A DNA stretch of 64,000 bases from Bacteroidota bacterium (GTDB taxonomy: Bacteria; Bacteroidota; Bacteroidia; Palsa-965): the NCBI GenBank assembly GCA_016194975.1, contig JACQAM010000008.1:62001-126000 (forward strand), given 5' to 3'. Positions 26,432 to 33,862 of this stretch are shown here, piece after piece. The number at the start of each line of letters is the position of its first letter. The stretch's first letter is position 1. Below the pieces are notes generated by a model that was not told the DNA's origin, made no database searches, and saw nothing but the letters and a program-made list of their open reading frames with translations. The translations under genes and the position numbers were made by a program.

Positions 26432-26797
26432 ATGGAAGAAAAAATTTCTATTGGTAAATGGGGCGAACTCGAAGCGGTGCGTTTGCTGCGAAGTAAAGGA
26501 TATCATATTCTCGATGTAAACTGGATCTTTCTTCATCTTGAAATTGACATCGTGGCAATGGATGGAGAACAACTCGTGATCGTGGAAGTGAAAACGCGTT
26601 CTACCAACAGGCACGGTGAACCGGAAATGTTCGTGAATAAAAAAAAACAATCGCGTCTTGTCCGCGCGGCGAATCTTTATTTGCAGCACAAGCATCTCAC
26701 GAATGAAGTTCGTTTTGATGTGGTGGGAATTGTGAGAGCGAATAATAGATTGACGACGCAGCATATTGCCGGGGCTTTTTCGCCTTACGGAGGATGA
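26432..26797 (+). CDS. yraN: YraN/UPF0102 family endonuclease-like protein
   Basis: 121 aa, the usual length. It has the family signature GKWGELEAVRLLRSKGY near the N-terminus, then LEIDIVAMDG (E37, D39) and VIVEVKTRS (E52, K54). Together these give the E...D...ExK arrangement of a PD-(D/E)XK nuclease fold. YraN proteins are cytoplasmic, and their cellular role is not settled. A -7 element ends 4 bp before the ATG. The gene is convergent with metF across a palindromic spacer. Confidence 0.93.
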   Translation: MEEKISIGKWGELEAVRLLRSKGYHILDVNWIFLHLEIDIVAMDGEQLVIVEVKTRSTNRHGEPEMFVNKKKQSRLVRAANLYLQHKHLTNEVRFDVVGIVRANNRLTTQHIAGAFSPYGG

Positions 26798-26843
26798 TTT
26801 CCCGCACTTGGGAACGAACTCCGAAATCCCGCAGAAAAAGCGG

Positions 26844-26933
26844 GTACGAAAATGCGAAACTCAAATGTGCGAATTTCGAATTTCGCAAGTTCGTTCTTCG
26901 CACTTCGCATTTTCGCACTTCGCATTTTCGTAC
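26844..26933. repeat. TTCG-rich palindromic spacer between convergent genes
   Basis: The arms GTACGAAAATGCG (26844-26856) and CGCATTTTCGTAC (26921-26933) are perfect inverse complements. Between them are repeats of TTCGCACTTCGCATT-type strings and CGAATTTCG palindromes. The position between the yraN and metF stops suggests a bidirectional terminator or dispersed palindrome. Compare 55893-55988. Confidence 0.6.
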
Positions 26934-26969
26934 GACGGTCTTTCACCGTCGAGTTCGCAATTCGTTCCC

Positions 26970-27923
26970 CTAGAAAACTTTTTCCGCCACTCTTCTTGTC
27001 GCTTCACTCGTTCCCATCGTGTAGAAATGCAAACACGGAACATTCGCTTTCACTAATTCTTTCGATTGCTGAATGCACCATTCGATCCCGAGCTCCTTCA
27101 CTTTTTTTTCATCCTCACATTTTTCCACTTCTTCATAAAGTTCCTGCGGAATATCGATCTTGAAAATTTTAGAGAGCGAAAGGATCTGTTTTCTGCCGGT
27201 GAGAATTTTCAAACCCGGAATGATAGGAACGGTAATTCCCATTTTACGGCACTGATCCACGAACTCAAAATATTTTTTATTGTCGAAGAACATTTGTGTT
27301 ACAATGTAATCGGCGCCGGCGTCCACTTTTGCTTTCAGGTGTTTCAGATCGGCAACCATATTCGGCGCTTCAAAATGTTTTTCGGGATAACCCGCAACGC
27401 CAATGCAGAATTGCGTAGCCGCCATGTCCACCACATCTTCGTGCATATATTTTCCGCTGTTCATTTCCACCACCTGCTGCACAAGATCGATCGCGTACTG
27501 ATGCCCGTTCGGCTCAGGAACAAAAGTCGGTTCAGTTTTTATCGCATCACCGCGCAACAGCAGAACATTTTCTATTCCTAAAAACTGCAGATCGATGAGC
27601 GCACTTTCTGTTTCTTCTTTTGTGAATCCGCCGCAGATAATATGCGGAACCGCATCCACATGATAACGGTTCATGATCGCCGCGCAGATTCCCACCGTGC
27701 CCGGGCGCTTGCGAATGGAAACTTTTTCGAGATAACCGCCGTCGCGTTTTTTATAAACGTATTCCTCGCGGTGATACGTCACATCCACGAACGAAGGTTT
27801 GAATTCCATCAGCGGATCGATGCCTTCGTAAATAGAGTTGATGCTCTTCCCTTTTAATGGAGGAAGAATTTCAATAGAGAAAAGTGTGGACTGCGCAGCT
27901 TTGAATTGATCGGTGACTTTCAT
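26970..27923 (-). CDS. metF: 5,10-Methylenetetrahydrofolate reductase
   Basis: 317 aa from the ATG at 27923; a TTG three codons upstream is not needed. It reduces methylene-THF to methyl-THF with FAD, supplying methionine synthesis. It has the FSIEILPP start (family Glu near the flavin), VDVTYH, LLLRGD (folate/FAD loop) and VAGYPEKH, and ends CLHFYTMG. The length is normal for MetF. A TATTTTTG element lies 6 bp before the ATG (27930-27937). The first 91 codons recur as a truncated copy at 29338-29610. Confidence 0.95.
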   Translation of the reverse strand: MKVTDQFKAAQSTLFSIEILPPLKGKSINSIYEGIDPLMEFKPSFVDVTYHREEYVYKKRDGGYLEKVSIRKRPGTVGICAAIMNRYHVDAVPHIICGGFTKEETESALIDLQFLGIENVLLLRGDAIKTEPTFVPEPNGHQYAIDLVQQVVEMNSGKYMHEDVVDMAATQFCIGVAGYPEKHFEAPNMVADLKHLKAKVDAGADYIVTQMFFDNKKYFEFVDQCRKMGITVPIIPGLKILTGRKQILSLSKIFKIDIPQELYEEVEKCEDEKKVKELGIEWCIQQSKELVKANVPCLHFYTMGTSEATRRVAEKVF

Positions 27924-27929
27924 GGGATG

Positions 27930-27937
27930 CAAAAATA
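27930..27937 (-). promoter_or_regulatory. -7 element TATTTTTG of metF
   Basis: The minus strand matches TAnnTTTG, 6 bp before the ATG at 27923, and predicts an extremely short or absent leader. Confidence 0.45.
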
Positions 27938-28039
27938 GACATTAGACATGAGATGGGAGAGAAATGAGAACTGAGAAATTTGAGCTTGGAATATTAGCGA
28001 TTATCAGGAATTCAAAAGTCAGTCGCATGGTAATTCTTA

Positions 28040-28202
28040 GAGGCTGTTTAAAATTCATTTTTTGGAATTGTTATGATGCCATTTTTGTTCAGCCGAGGCG
28101 CATTTTGCAGGCCATAGTGGAGCGACTACGGCCAAGAAATGCAACGAAGGATGAATAAAAATGGCGCATAACAAAACAGAAGGATGAAATTTAGACAGCC
28201 TC
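28040..28202. mobile_element. MITE-like palindromic element (163 bp) with TTA flanks
   Basis: The ends are inverted repeats: GAGGCTGTTTAAAATTCAT at the left and, on the other strand from the right end, GAGGCTGTCTAAATTTCAT. TTA occurs directly outside both ends (28037-28039 and 28203-28205), consistent with a 3-bp target duplication. Internally GTTATGATGCCATTTTTGTT faces the complement of AAAAATGGCGCATAAC, and GGCCATAGT faces ACTACGGCC, so nearly the whole unit folds as one long hairpin. It encodes no transposase and would need one in trans; the ends recall IS5-type termini (inference). The other parts of the 379-bp spacer show only the promoter region of the next gene. Confidence 0.75.
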
Positions 28203-28302
28203 TTAGTCCGCACATTCCGAACTCCGTTCCCTGACTGCTGATGTGGCCCATTGTATCATACTCTTTCTTATTCGTACTTTTACCTAAACAAAAAAAACTC
28301 CA

Positions 28303-29247
28303 ATGAAAAAAACGCTACTCTCTATTTCTTCTTTTTTATTCTGTGCATCTGCATTTGCACAAATTTCCAATCCCGGTTTTGAAACCTGGGTGAATAACAA
28401 TGAAAGCCCGCATACCTATTTGGTTCCGCAGGGATGGATCACCACCGATGTGATTCAGTCCTACTTCAATAACCTTTTCGGGAATCCAACTTATGTTGTA
28501 AACACTACTGCACAAACTACCAACTCACATAGTGGCACGTATGCTGTGCAGATGTCTGTTGCTGTAAGCAATGCCGGAGACACGGTGATGGGCGCAGTAA
28601 TTTCTGATCCTTCTGCAACCAATGTCGTAAATGTTGCATTAGGCGGTGGCGGGGCAATGGGTTATGCCTTCAACCAGCGTCCTGCAAATCTTACCGGTTT
28701 CCGTAAACTGGCTATTGCAGGCGGCGATTCCGCAGCTGTTGCAGTTATATTTACAAAATGGAATTCCGTTACCGGCACGCGCGACACGATCGTGAATCTG
28801 CAGAACTATTATTTCGGAACAGCGGCAGCAGCATGGACCTCTTTCAGTATTCCGCTTCCTTATCTCTCCGGACTTACTCCGGATACAGCAGTGATCTTTG
28901 CAGGTGTTTATTCCACTAACACAGCCGGACATGTCGGAACCGTTTTCACGATCGATGATCTTGCTTTCACCGGAGTTGCAGGAGTGGAAGAACAAACGGC
29001 AAATTCTTCCGTGAATATTTTTCCGAATCCATTCAGCGATCAAACCACATTTCATTTCAATGACATGCAATTGAAAAATGCAACGCTCATCATTTATGAC
29101 GCCACCGGAAATAAAGTACGCGAGGTGGAACAACTCAATGGCGATACGTTTGTAATGGATCGCGAAGGACTCGCCGGCGGAATGTATTTTTATAATATCA
29201 CCAGCGAAAATGCAGTGATCGCAAAAGGAAAATTATCGGTAGAATAA
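28303..29247 (+). CDS. Secreted protein with T9SS type A sorting domain
   Basis: 314 aa. It has a signal peptide (LLSISSFLFCASAFAQ). Residues of about 20-230 form a jelly-roll-like module (ISNPGFETWVNNNE ... GFRKLAIAGGDSAAVAVIF ... DTAVIFAGVY) that resembles PCMD/carbohydrate-binding modules found in Bacteroidetes. The T9SS domain follows (SVNIFPNPFSDQTTF ... AGGMYFYNI). It is a likely secreted or surface glycan-binding protein; the substrate is unknown. A hairpin terminator follows at 29266-29300. The gene sits between the MITE-like element and the metF fragment. Confidence 0.82.
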   Translation: MKKTLLSISSFLFCASAFAQISNPGFETWVNNNESPHTYLVPQGWITTDVIQSYFNNLFGNPTYVVNTTAQTTNSHSGTYAVQMSVAVSNAGDTVMGAVISDPSATNVVNVALGGGGAMGYAFNQRPANLTGFRKLAIAGGDSAAVAVIFTKWNSVTGTRDTIVNLQNYYFGTAAAAWTSFSIPLPYLSGLTPDTAVIFAGVYSTNTAGHVGTVFTIDDLAFTGVAGVEEQTANSSVNIFPNPFSDQTTFHFNDMQLKNATLIIYDATGNKVREVEQLNGDTFVMDREGLAGGMYFYNITSENAVIAKGKLSVE

Positions 29248-29265
29248 AAAAATATTTTTCTGTGT

Positions 29266-29300
29266 AACGCCTTCTTCATTCCGAAGAGGGCGTTTTTTTT
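29266..29300 (+). terminator. Rho-independent terminator
   Basis: The 12-bp stem AACGCCTTCTTC/GAAGAGGGCGTT (one G-T pair) has a 5-base loop and is followed by a run of T, 19 bp after the stop codon of the T9SS cargo gene. Confidence 0.85.
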
Positions 29301-29322
29301 GGAGCGGCACTTCGTCACTTCT

Positions 29323-29610
29323 TCATCGCTCTGTTCCCGCATCCACATGATAACGGTTCATGATCGCTGCGCAAATTCCCACCGTGCCCGGGCGCTTTCG
29401 TATGGAAACTTTTTCGAGATAACCGCCGTCACGTTTTTTGTAAACGTATTCTTCGCGATGATACGTCACATCCACGAACGATGGTTTGAACTCCATCAAC
29501 GGATCGATGCCTTCGTAAATAGAACTGATGCTCTTCCCTTTCAAAGGAGGAAGAATTTCTATAGAGAATAAAGTGGAGTTCGCAGATTTGAAATGGTCGG
29601 TGACTTTCAT
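29323..29610 (-). pseudogene. Truncated metF duplicate (first 91 codons)
   Basis: Bases 29338-29610 align without gaps to 27651-27923, the first 91 codons of metF. I count about 24 differences in 273 bases (roughly 91% identity), but only four amino-acid changes (Q6H, A9S, Q11N, N29S). After codon 91 the similarity ends abruptly and the frame stops after four more residues (GTER). The remnant lacks most of the barrel, so it cannot be a working reductase. It keeps an ATG and an upstream TACTTTTG (29639-29646) and may still be transcribed. Confidence 0.9.
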
Positions 29611-29668
29611 GGTTTTCCTTCTTGAGCAATGCGGGAAGCAAAAGTACATAATCTCTGAAAAGAGTGAT

Positions 29669-30307
29669 TTACCAATCGAGCCTGCTTACTTTCATACGAT
29701 CCTTTTTCTCGTCATACATAATCTTCCGGAAATTTTTCTCTTTCAATTCAATATTCAAAGTCGATTCAATTTCGCTGAATAATTTCATTTCCCGGTCCCC
29801 GATCTCCGTGAATGGAAAATTCATATTGATCCAAAATGCCTGGATGCTTGTCAGTACAAAGAAAAAGTTATTATTCCTGAGTAGCCTTTCATTTTTCAAG
29901 ACCTCAGCGTACGGTTTCAAGAATTTACATGATGGGGTGAAAGTGAAATCAGCTTGTATTTTTATTAATAGCAAATGTTTTTCCAGCTCCAGGTATTTCT
30001 CCAGCAATTCCACTGCCTTTCCAAAATCCGCTGAAGCAATTTCCCATTCTGGTCCGGCACCACTTATATTCCCGTGCGATGCTATGATCGTTAGTTTATT
30101 TTCAATATCAGCAATGGCATTCTGATAATTTACACTCGGTGGATTCAGAGTAACAGCGGTAATGCTGAATGAATGGACTTTTTTTTCGTTAGTGTATTTT
30201 TCAAAGAAGTCATTGATCAGGGACATGTAAATCTTCCGATCTCTTCTTCTGAAAGCTTGATGTTTTCTTGGAGGTGTTCCGTATGAAATGAATTCCATCT
30301 TCTTCAT
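29669..30307 (-). CDS. Hypothetical cytoplasmic protein
   Basis: 212 aa from the ATG at 30307, 10 bp after the stop of the upstream gene (30318). An open frame runs further upstream, but that would overlap the neighbour. There is no signal peptide. The sequence is charged and largely helical, with long Leu/Lys/Glu stretches (AVELLEKYLELEKHLLLIKI) and a basic start (RKHQAFRRRDRKIYM). No family is recognised. It probably shares a transcript with 30318-31040. Confidence 0.6.
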   Translation of the reverse strand: MKKMEFISYGTPPRKHQAFRRRDRKIYMSLINDFFEKYTNEKKVHSFSITAVTLNPPSVNYQNAIADIENKLTIIASHGNISGAGPEWEIASADFGKAVELLEKYLELEKHLLLIKIQADFTFTPSCKFLKPYAEVLKNERLLRNNNFFFVLTSIQAFWINMNFPFTEIGDREMKLFSEIESTLNIELKEKNFRKIMYDEKKDRMKVSRLDW

Positions 30308-30317
30308 CGTTCTGTTT

Positions 30318-31040
30318 TCAGTTCTTATATCCACTAATACGGTAAATAACCCAATAATCAGGGCCGCGATCCATCCATTCCGGTGATTCCAACTGGCGGA
30401 CTTCTGTAATTCGCCCTTTATCATCATACACGAAACGGAATTTCTCACCATTGACAAAACATTCCTTTATTCTTGAATTTTTATCATAAACGATATCCGT
30501 GACTTCATCTGTTCCATATTGTAAAGAGATCAGTTTCCCTTCCGGATCATAGGAATAATATTCGTCTGCATAGTGACAGGCTATTCGGATGTCATCATTG
30601 AAATAGTGAAACAATCCCGACGGGCCTTCATCTGAAAAATGTGAAGAGTAATAGTACAGCAATGTTGTGCCACTTTTCGTTGAAGTATCAATTCGATCCA
30701 GCTGACTCCGATAATCATTGAACGCAAATGGAACTGTTCTGAAAAAACTGTCCACCGTAATATTTCTCAGTTTATCTACCCGGTGAAAACAAGTGTCATG
30801 GATCACAACGGCCTGCTCTCTTGTAAAAGTTGGAACAGTGTCAATACAGTACAATTTCCAGAGCATTTCAAACGGAGCATTTGCGGAGTCAGGCGATGTT
30901 ATCGTTTTCACCTCCCTGAATTCTGTTCTCGCCAACCATCTCGCGTTCCTCATGTACAATGTGACTTTAAGATTCTGCGATTGAGACCAGCATGAAATTG
31001 ATGACAGAACCGACACGAAGAATAGAAAAGCCCTTTTCAT
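30318..31040 (-). CDS. Hypothetical secreted YD-repeat-like protein
   Basis: 240 aa from the ATG at 31040, which opens a signal peptide (MKRAFLFFVSVLSSISCWSQ). An in-frame extension 13 codons upstream is rejected. The C-terminal third contains YD-type hairpin units (YYSYDPEGKLISLQY, DIVYDKNSRIKECFV, FRFVYDDKGRITEV). The N-terminal part is unique. The role is unknown. It forms a likely two-gene operon with 29669-30307 and is divergent from lepA. Confidence 0.7.
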   Translation of the reverse strand: MKRAFLFFVSVLSSISCWSQSQNLKVTLYMRNARWLARTEFREVKTITSPDSANAPFEMLWKLYCIDTVPTFTREQAVVIHDTCFHRVDKLRNITVDSFFRTVPFAFNDYRSQLDRIDTSTKSGTTLLYYYSSHFSDEGPSGLFHYFNDDIRIACHYADEYYSYDPEGKLISLQYGTDEVTDIVYDKNSRIKECFVNGEKFRFVYDDKGRITEVRQLESPEWMDRGPDYWVIYRISGYKN

Positions 31041-31158
31041 TTGCTCCAAAATAACGTGAAAAGAGAGATTGGTTACCACAAGTGCATTAATTAAAAATCA
31101 TTTAGCGGTCGACTGCTTACCGTCTACTGATTTCTGCTTACTTATCCGTACTTTCGCA

Positions 31159-31174
31159 CCCCGACAATTCGGGG
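31159..31174 (+). promoter_or_regulatory. Small hairpin in the lepA leader
   Basis: CCCCGA-CAAT-TCGGGG, 12 bp before the lepA ATG and shortly after a TACTTTC element. It may affect translation or be incidental. Confidence 0.35.
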
Positions 31175-31185
31175 GCATTTCCCAA

Positions 31186-32973
31186 ATGAAAAACATCCGC
31201 AATTTCTGTATCATCGCGCACATCGACCACGGTAAATCCACGCTGGCGGATCGTCTTTTGGAATTCACAAAGACGATCTCGGCGCGCGATATGGAAGCAC
31301 AAGTGCTGGATGATATGGATCTGGAAAAAGAGCGCGGCATCACCATCAAGAGTCACGCGATACAGATGGATTACGAATACAAGGAAGAAAAATTCGTGTT
31401 GAATCTCATTGACACTCCCGGTCACGTTGATTTCTCCTATGAAGTTTCCCGCTCGATCGCATCATGCGAGGGCGCGCTCCTGATCGTGGACGCCGCGCAG
31501 GGCATACAGGCGCAAACGATTTCTAATTTATATCTCGCGCTTGAAAATGATCTCACCATCATTCCCATTCTCAATAAAATAGATCTTCCCAGTGCAGAAC
31601 CCGAAGTGGTGAAAGACCAGATCGTGGATCTGCTCGGCTGCAGGCGCGATGAAATTCTTTCTGCATCCGGAAAAACAGGAATAGGAATTTCAGAAATTCT
31701 CACTGCTATCTGCGATCGTATTCCGGAACCGAAAGGAGATCCCAATGCTCCGCTGCAGGCACTCATCTTCGATTCCGTTTTCAATTCTTTCCGCGGCATC
31801 ATTGCCTATTTTAAAATTCTGAACGGAGAGATCCGTAAAGGAGAAAAAGTAAAATTCATCAATACGGGAATGGAATATGGCGCTGATGAAGTTGGAGTAT
31901 TGCGATTGAAAATGGAACCACGAGATGTGGTGAAGACAGGCGATGTCGGGTATATTATTTCCGGAATAAAAGATGCGCGTGAAGTGAAAGTGGGTGATAC
32001 CATCACGAGTGTTGCAAATCCGAGCACCACTTCCATCAAAGGTTTTGAAGATGTGAAGCCCATGGTGTTCGCAGGAATTTATCCGGTGGACACGGACGAT
32101 TTCGAAGAGTTGCGTTACTCGATGGAAAAATTACAACTGAATGATGCGGCGCTTACCTGGGAACCGGAAGCATCTGCAGCGCTGGGCTTTGGTTTTCGCT
32201 GCGGATTTCTCGGAATGCTGCACATGGAAATTGTGCAGGAACGTCTCGAGCGTGAATTCAATATGACAGTGATCACCACGGTGCCAAACGTTTCCTATAT
32301 CGCGCATACTACCTCGGGTGAAGTAACGCACATGAATAATCCGAGCGATATGCCCGATCCCGGAAAAATAGATTTCATTGAAGAACCCTACATCAAAGCA
32401 AATATTATTTCTAAATCGGAATTCGTGGGCACCATCATGAAATTGTGTCTCGAGAAAAGAGGACTGATCATCAATCAAACCTATCTCACCACCGATCGCG
32501 TGGAATTGGTTTTCGAAATGCCATTGGGAGAAATTGTTTTTGATTTTTACGACAAACTGAAAACAATTTCCAAAGGATACGCATCGTTCGATTATCACCA
32601 GATCGGTTATCGCCAGAGTGATCTTGTGAAACTCGACATTCTCATCAACGGCGATCAGGTCGATGCTTTGTCGGCGCTCATTCACCGTTCCAAAGCGCAC
32701 GAGTTCGGAAAAAAGATCTGCGAAAAATTAAAAGAACTTATTCCGCGCCAGCAATTCCAGATCGCATTACAGGCAGCCATTGGTGCGAAGATCGTGGCGA
32801 GAGAAAATATTTCTGCGCTCCGGAAAGATGTAACAGCAAAATGTTACGGAGGAGATATTTCGCGGAAAAGAAAATTACTGGAGAAACAGAAAGAAGGAAA
32901 GAAACGCATGCGGCAGATAGGAAGTGTGGAAATTCCCCAGAGCGCGTTCATGGCGGTGTTGAAGTTAGATTAG
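31186..32973 (+). CDS. lepA: Elongation factor 4 (LepA), translational GTPase
   Basis: 595 aa from the ATG at 31186, the normal LepA length; the open frame upstream would add 39 unrelated residues. The GTP-binding motifs are G1 AHIDHGKST (11-19), G2 RGITI, G3 DTPGH and G4 NKID. Domains II and III, the EF-G-like domain V, and the LepA-specific C-terminal domain ([20 protein letters not shown]) are all intact. LepA acts on ribosomes during stress and initiation. The last 64 bp up to the stop recur exactly at 33651-33714, beyond the toxin-antitoxin pair. Confidence 0.97.
   Translation: MKNIRNFCIIAHIDHGKSTLADRLLEFTKTISARDMEAQVLDDMDLEKERGITIKSHAIQMDYEYKEEKFVLNLIDTPGHVDFSYEVSRSIASCEGALLIVDAAQGIQAQTISNLYLALENDLTIIPILNKIDLPSAEPEVVKDQIVDLLGCRRDEILSASGKTGIGISEILTAICDRIPEPKGDPNAPLQALIFDSVFNSFRGIIAYFKILNGEIRKGEKVKFINTGMEYGADEVGVLRLKMEPRDVVKTGDVGYIISGIKDAREVKVGDTITSVANPSTTSIKGFEDVKPMVFAGIYPVDTDDFEELRYSMEKLQLNDAALTWEPEASAALGFGFRCGFLGMLHMEIVQERLEREFNMTVITTVPNVSYIAHTTSGEVTHMNNPSDMPDPGKIDFIEEPYIKANIISKSEFVGTIMKLCLEKRGLIINQTYLTTDRVELVFEMPLGEIVFDFYDKLKTISKGYASFDYHQIGYRQSDLVKLDILINGDQVDALSALIHRSKAHEFGKKICEKLKELIPRQQFQIALQAAIGAKIVARENISALRKDVTAKCYGGDISRKRKLLEKQKEGKKRMRQIGSVEIPQSAFMAVLKLD
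32908..32971 (+). repeat. 64-bp direct repeat, copy 1 (lepA 3' end)
   Basis: By eye this is identical in all 64 positions to 33651-33714. It covers the final codons of lepA up to two bases short of the stop's end. Bases before (C versus A) and after (A versus G) differ, which sets the limits. Confidence 0.95.
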
Positions 32974-33045
32974 AGTCGTTTATTTTTTCGCAACTCTTTC
33001 GGACCATAGCACTTCAATCCATTCGGAAATCCCCTTCTGAAACTG

Positions 33046-33053
33046 TATATTTG
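33046..33053 (+). promoter_or_regulatory. -7 element TATATTTG, 4 bp before the antitoxin ATG (leaderless candidate)
   Basis: A perfect TAnnTTTG, then TAAT, then ATG at 33058. Confidence 0.6.
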
Positions 33054-33057
33054 TAAT

Positions 33058-33297
33058 ATGAAATGGCAGGATCATATTTCTTCCGAAAAAGATGTTCTTC
33101 TTGGTAAACCAACTATTACGGGAACAAGAATTTCAGTTGACCATATCGTTGGATTGCTTGCGCAGGGATGGACAGAGAAAGAATTGCTCGAAAATTATCC
33201 GCGACTTTCTAAAGAACATCTCAAGGCGATTTTCGCTTACATTCATGAGTGTATCAAGGACGGTTTGCTTTATGCTCAGATCAAAAAGTCCACATAA
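33058..33297 (+). CDS. DUF433 family antitoxin-like protein
   Basis: 79 aa, the typical length. The sequence HISSEKDVLLGKPTITGTRISVDHIVGLLAQGWTEKELLENYP is the DUF433 pattern (GKP.I.GTRI.V..I). DUF433 proteins have a winged or helix-turn-helix-like fold and commonly accompany PIN-like DUF5615 proteins. It probably neutralises the next gene's product and represses the pair (inference from family context). It overlaps that gene in TAATG and has its own promoter 4 bp upstream. Confidence 0.85.
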   Translation: MKWQDHISSEKDVLLGKPTITGTRISVDHIVGLLAQGWTEKELLENYPRLSKEHLKAIFAYIHECIKDGLLYAQIKKST

Positions 33298-33650
33298 TGC
33301 GATTGCTTGCCAATGAAAATTTTCCACTTGCCAGTACTATTTTTCTTCGCGGAAAAGGTCACGACGTGATCGCGATCGGTTCTGATTTTCTTGGATTTAC
33401 TGATGTAGCTATCATCACTCTTGCAAATGCAGACCAGCGTACGATCCTGACTTTCGATGCTGATTATGGTGAACTTATTTTCAAGCTTGGTTTGAAACCT
33501 GCCAAAGGTGTGATCTACCTGCGTCTCCAAGAATTTTCTCCTTCTGAACCAGGCGAGATCATTCATACAATTATCGCGGATCCGGATTTCAATGCCGAAA
33601 ACACACTTACAGTTATTGAACGTGACGGAATAAGACAAAGGAAATATTAA
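33297..33650 (+). CDS. DUF5615 PIN-like toxin
   Basis: 117 aa from the ATG at 33297, which overlaps the DUF433 stop by one base. It has the PIN-like acidic residues of DUF5615: LANENFPL near the N-terminus (N/E), GHDVIAIG, and the central LTFDADYGEL (FDxDYG). This suggests a VapC-like metal-dependent RNase fold, although activity is not established for the whole family. The stop TAA is followed immediately by the second copy of the lepA 3' end. Confidence 0.85.
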   Translation: MRLLANENFPLASTIFLRGKGHDVIAIGSDFLGFTDVAIITLANADQRTILTFDADYGELIFKLGLKPAKGVIYLRLQEFSPSEPGEIIHTIIADPDFNAENTLTVIERDGIRQRKY

Positions 33651-33714
33651 ATGCGGCAGATAGGAAGTGTGGAAATTCCCCAGAGCGCGTTCATGGCGGT
33701 GTTGAAGTTAGATT
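33651..33714 (+). repeat. 64-bp direct repeat, copy 2 (displaced lepA 3' end)
   Basis: It begins directly after the DUF5615 stop and ends in an alternate stop (GATTGA). Read in the lepA frame it encodes [20 protein letters not shown] plus Asp, so it would restore a lepA 3' end if the 743-bp unit were excised. Confidence 0.95.
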
Positions 33715-33813
33715 GACGATCCGACGATTCGCATATTCACACCTACTCGCAATTTGTATATCAGTAAAATCTGTAATCCTCCCCCGTGTGCAAGCATGTG
33801 CGCAGACGCAAAG

Positions 33814-33836
33814 AAGCCACCTCCTTTTGAGAGATG
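33814..33836. terminator. Weak hairpin between convergent genes
   Basis: GCCACCTC and GAGATGGC pair with one mismatch around a 7-base loop. There is no T-run. It lies between the toxin-antitoxin unit and the T9SS cargo gene on the other strand. Confidence 0.3.
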
Positions 33837-33862
33837 GCCTCCTACCGTTCACCATGGGTTGG

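Noticed and set aside
27964-28158. 64-aa plus-strand open frame running into the MITE-like element
   Set aside because: It has no domain, no promoter or start context, and half of it is made of the palindromic repeat.
32900-33720. Treating the 64-bp lepA repeat as an assembly error outright
   Set aside because: The enclosed gene pair is complete with its own promoter, and the copy ends in an alternate stop, so a biological origin is reasonable; an artefact cannot be excluded without reads and is noted in the finding.
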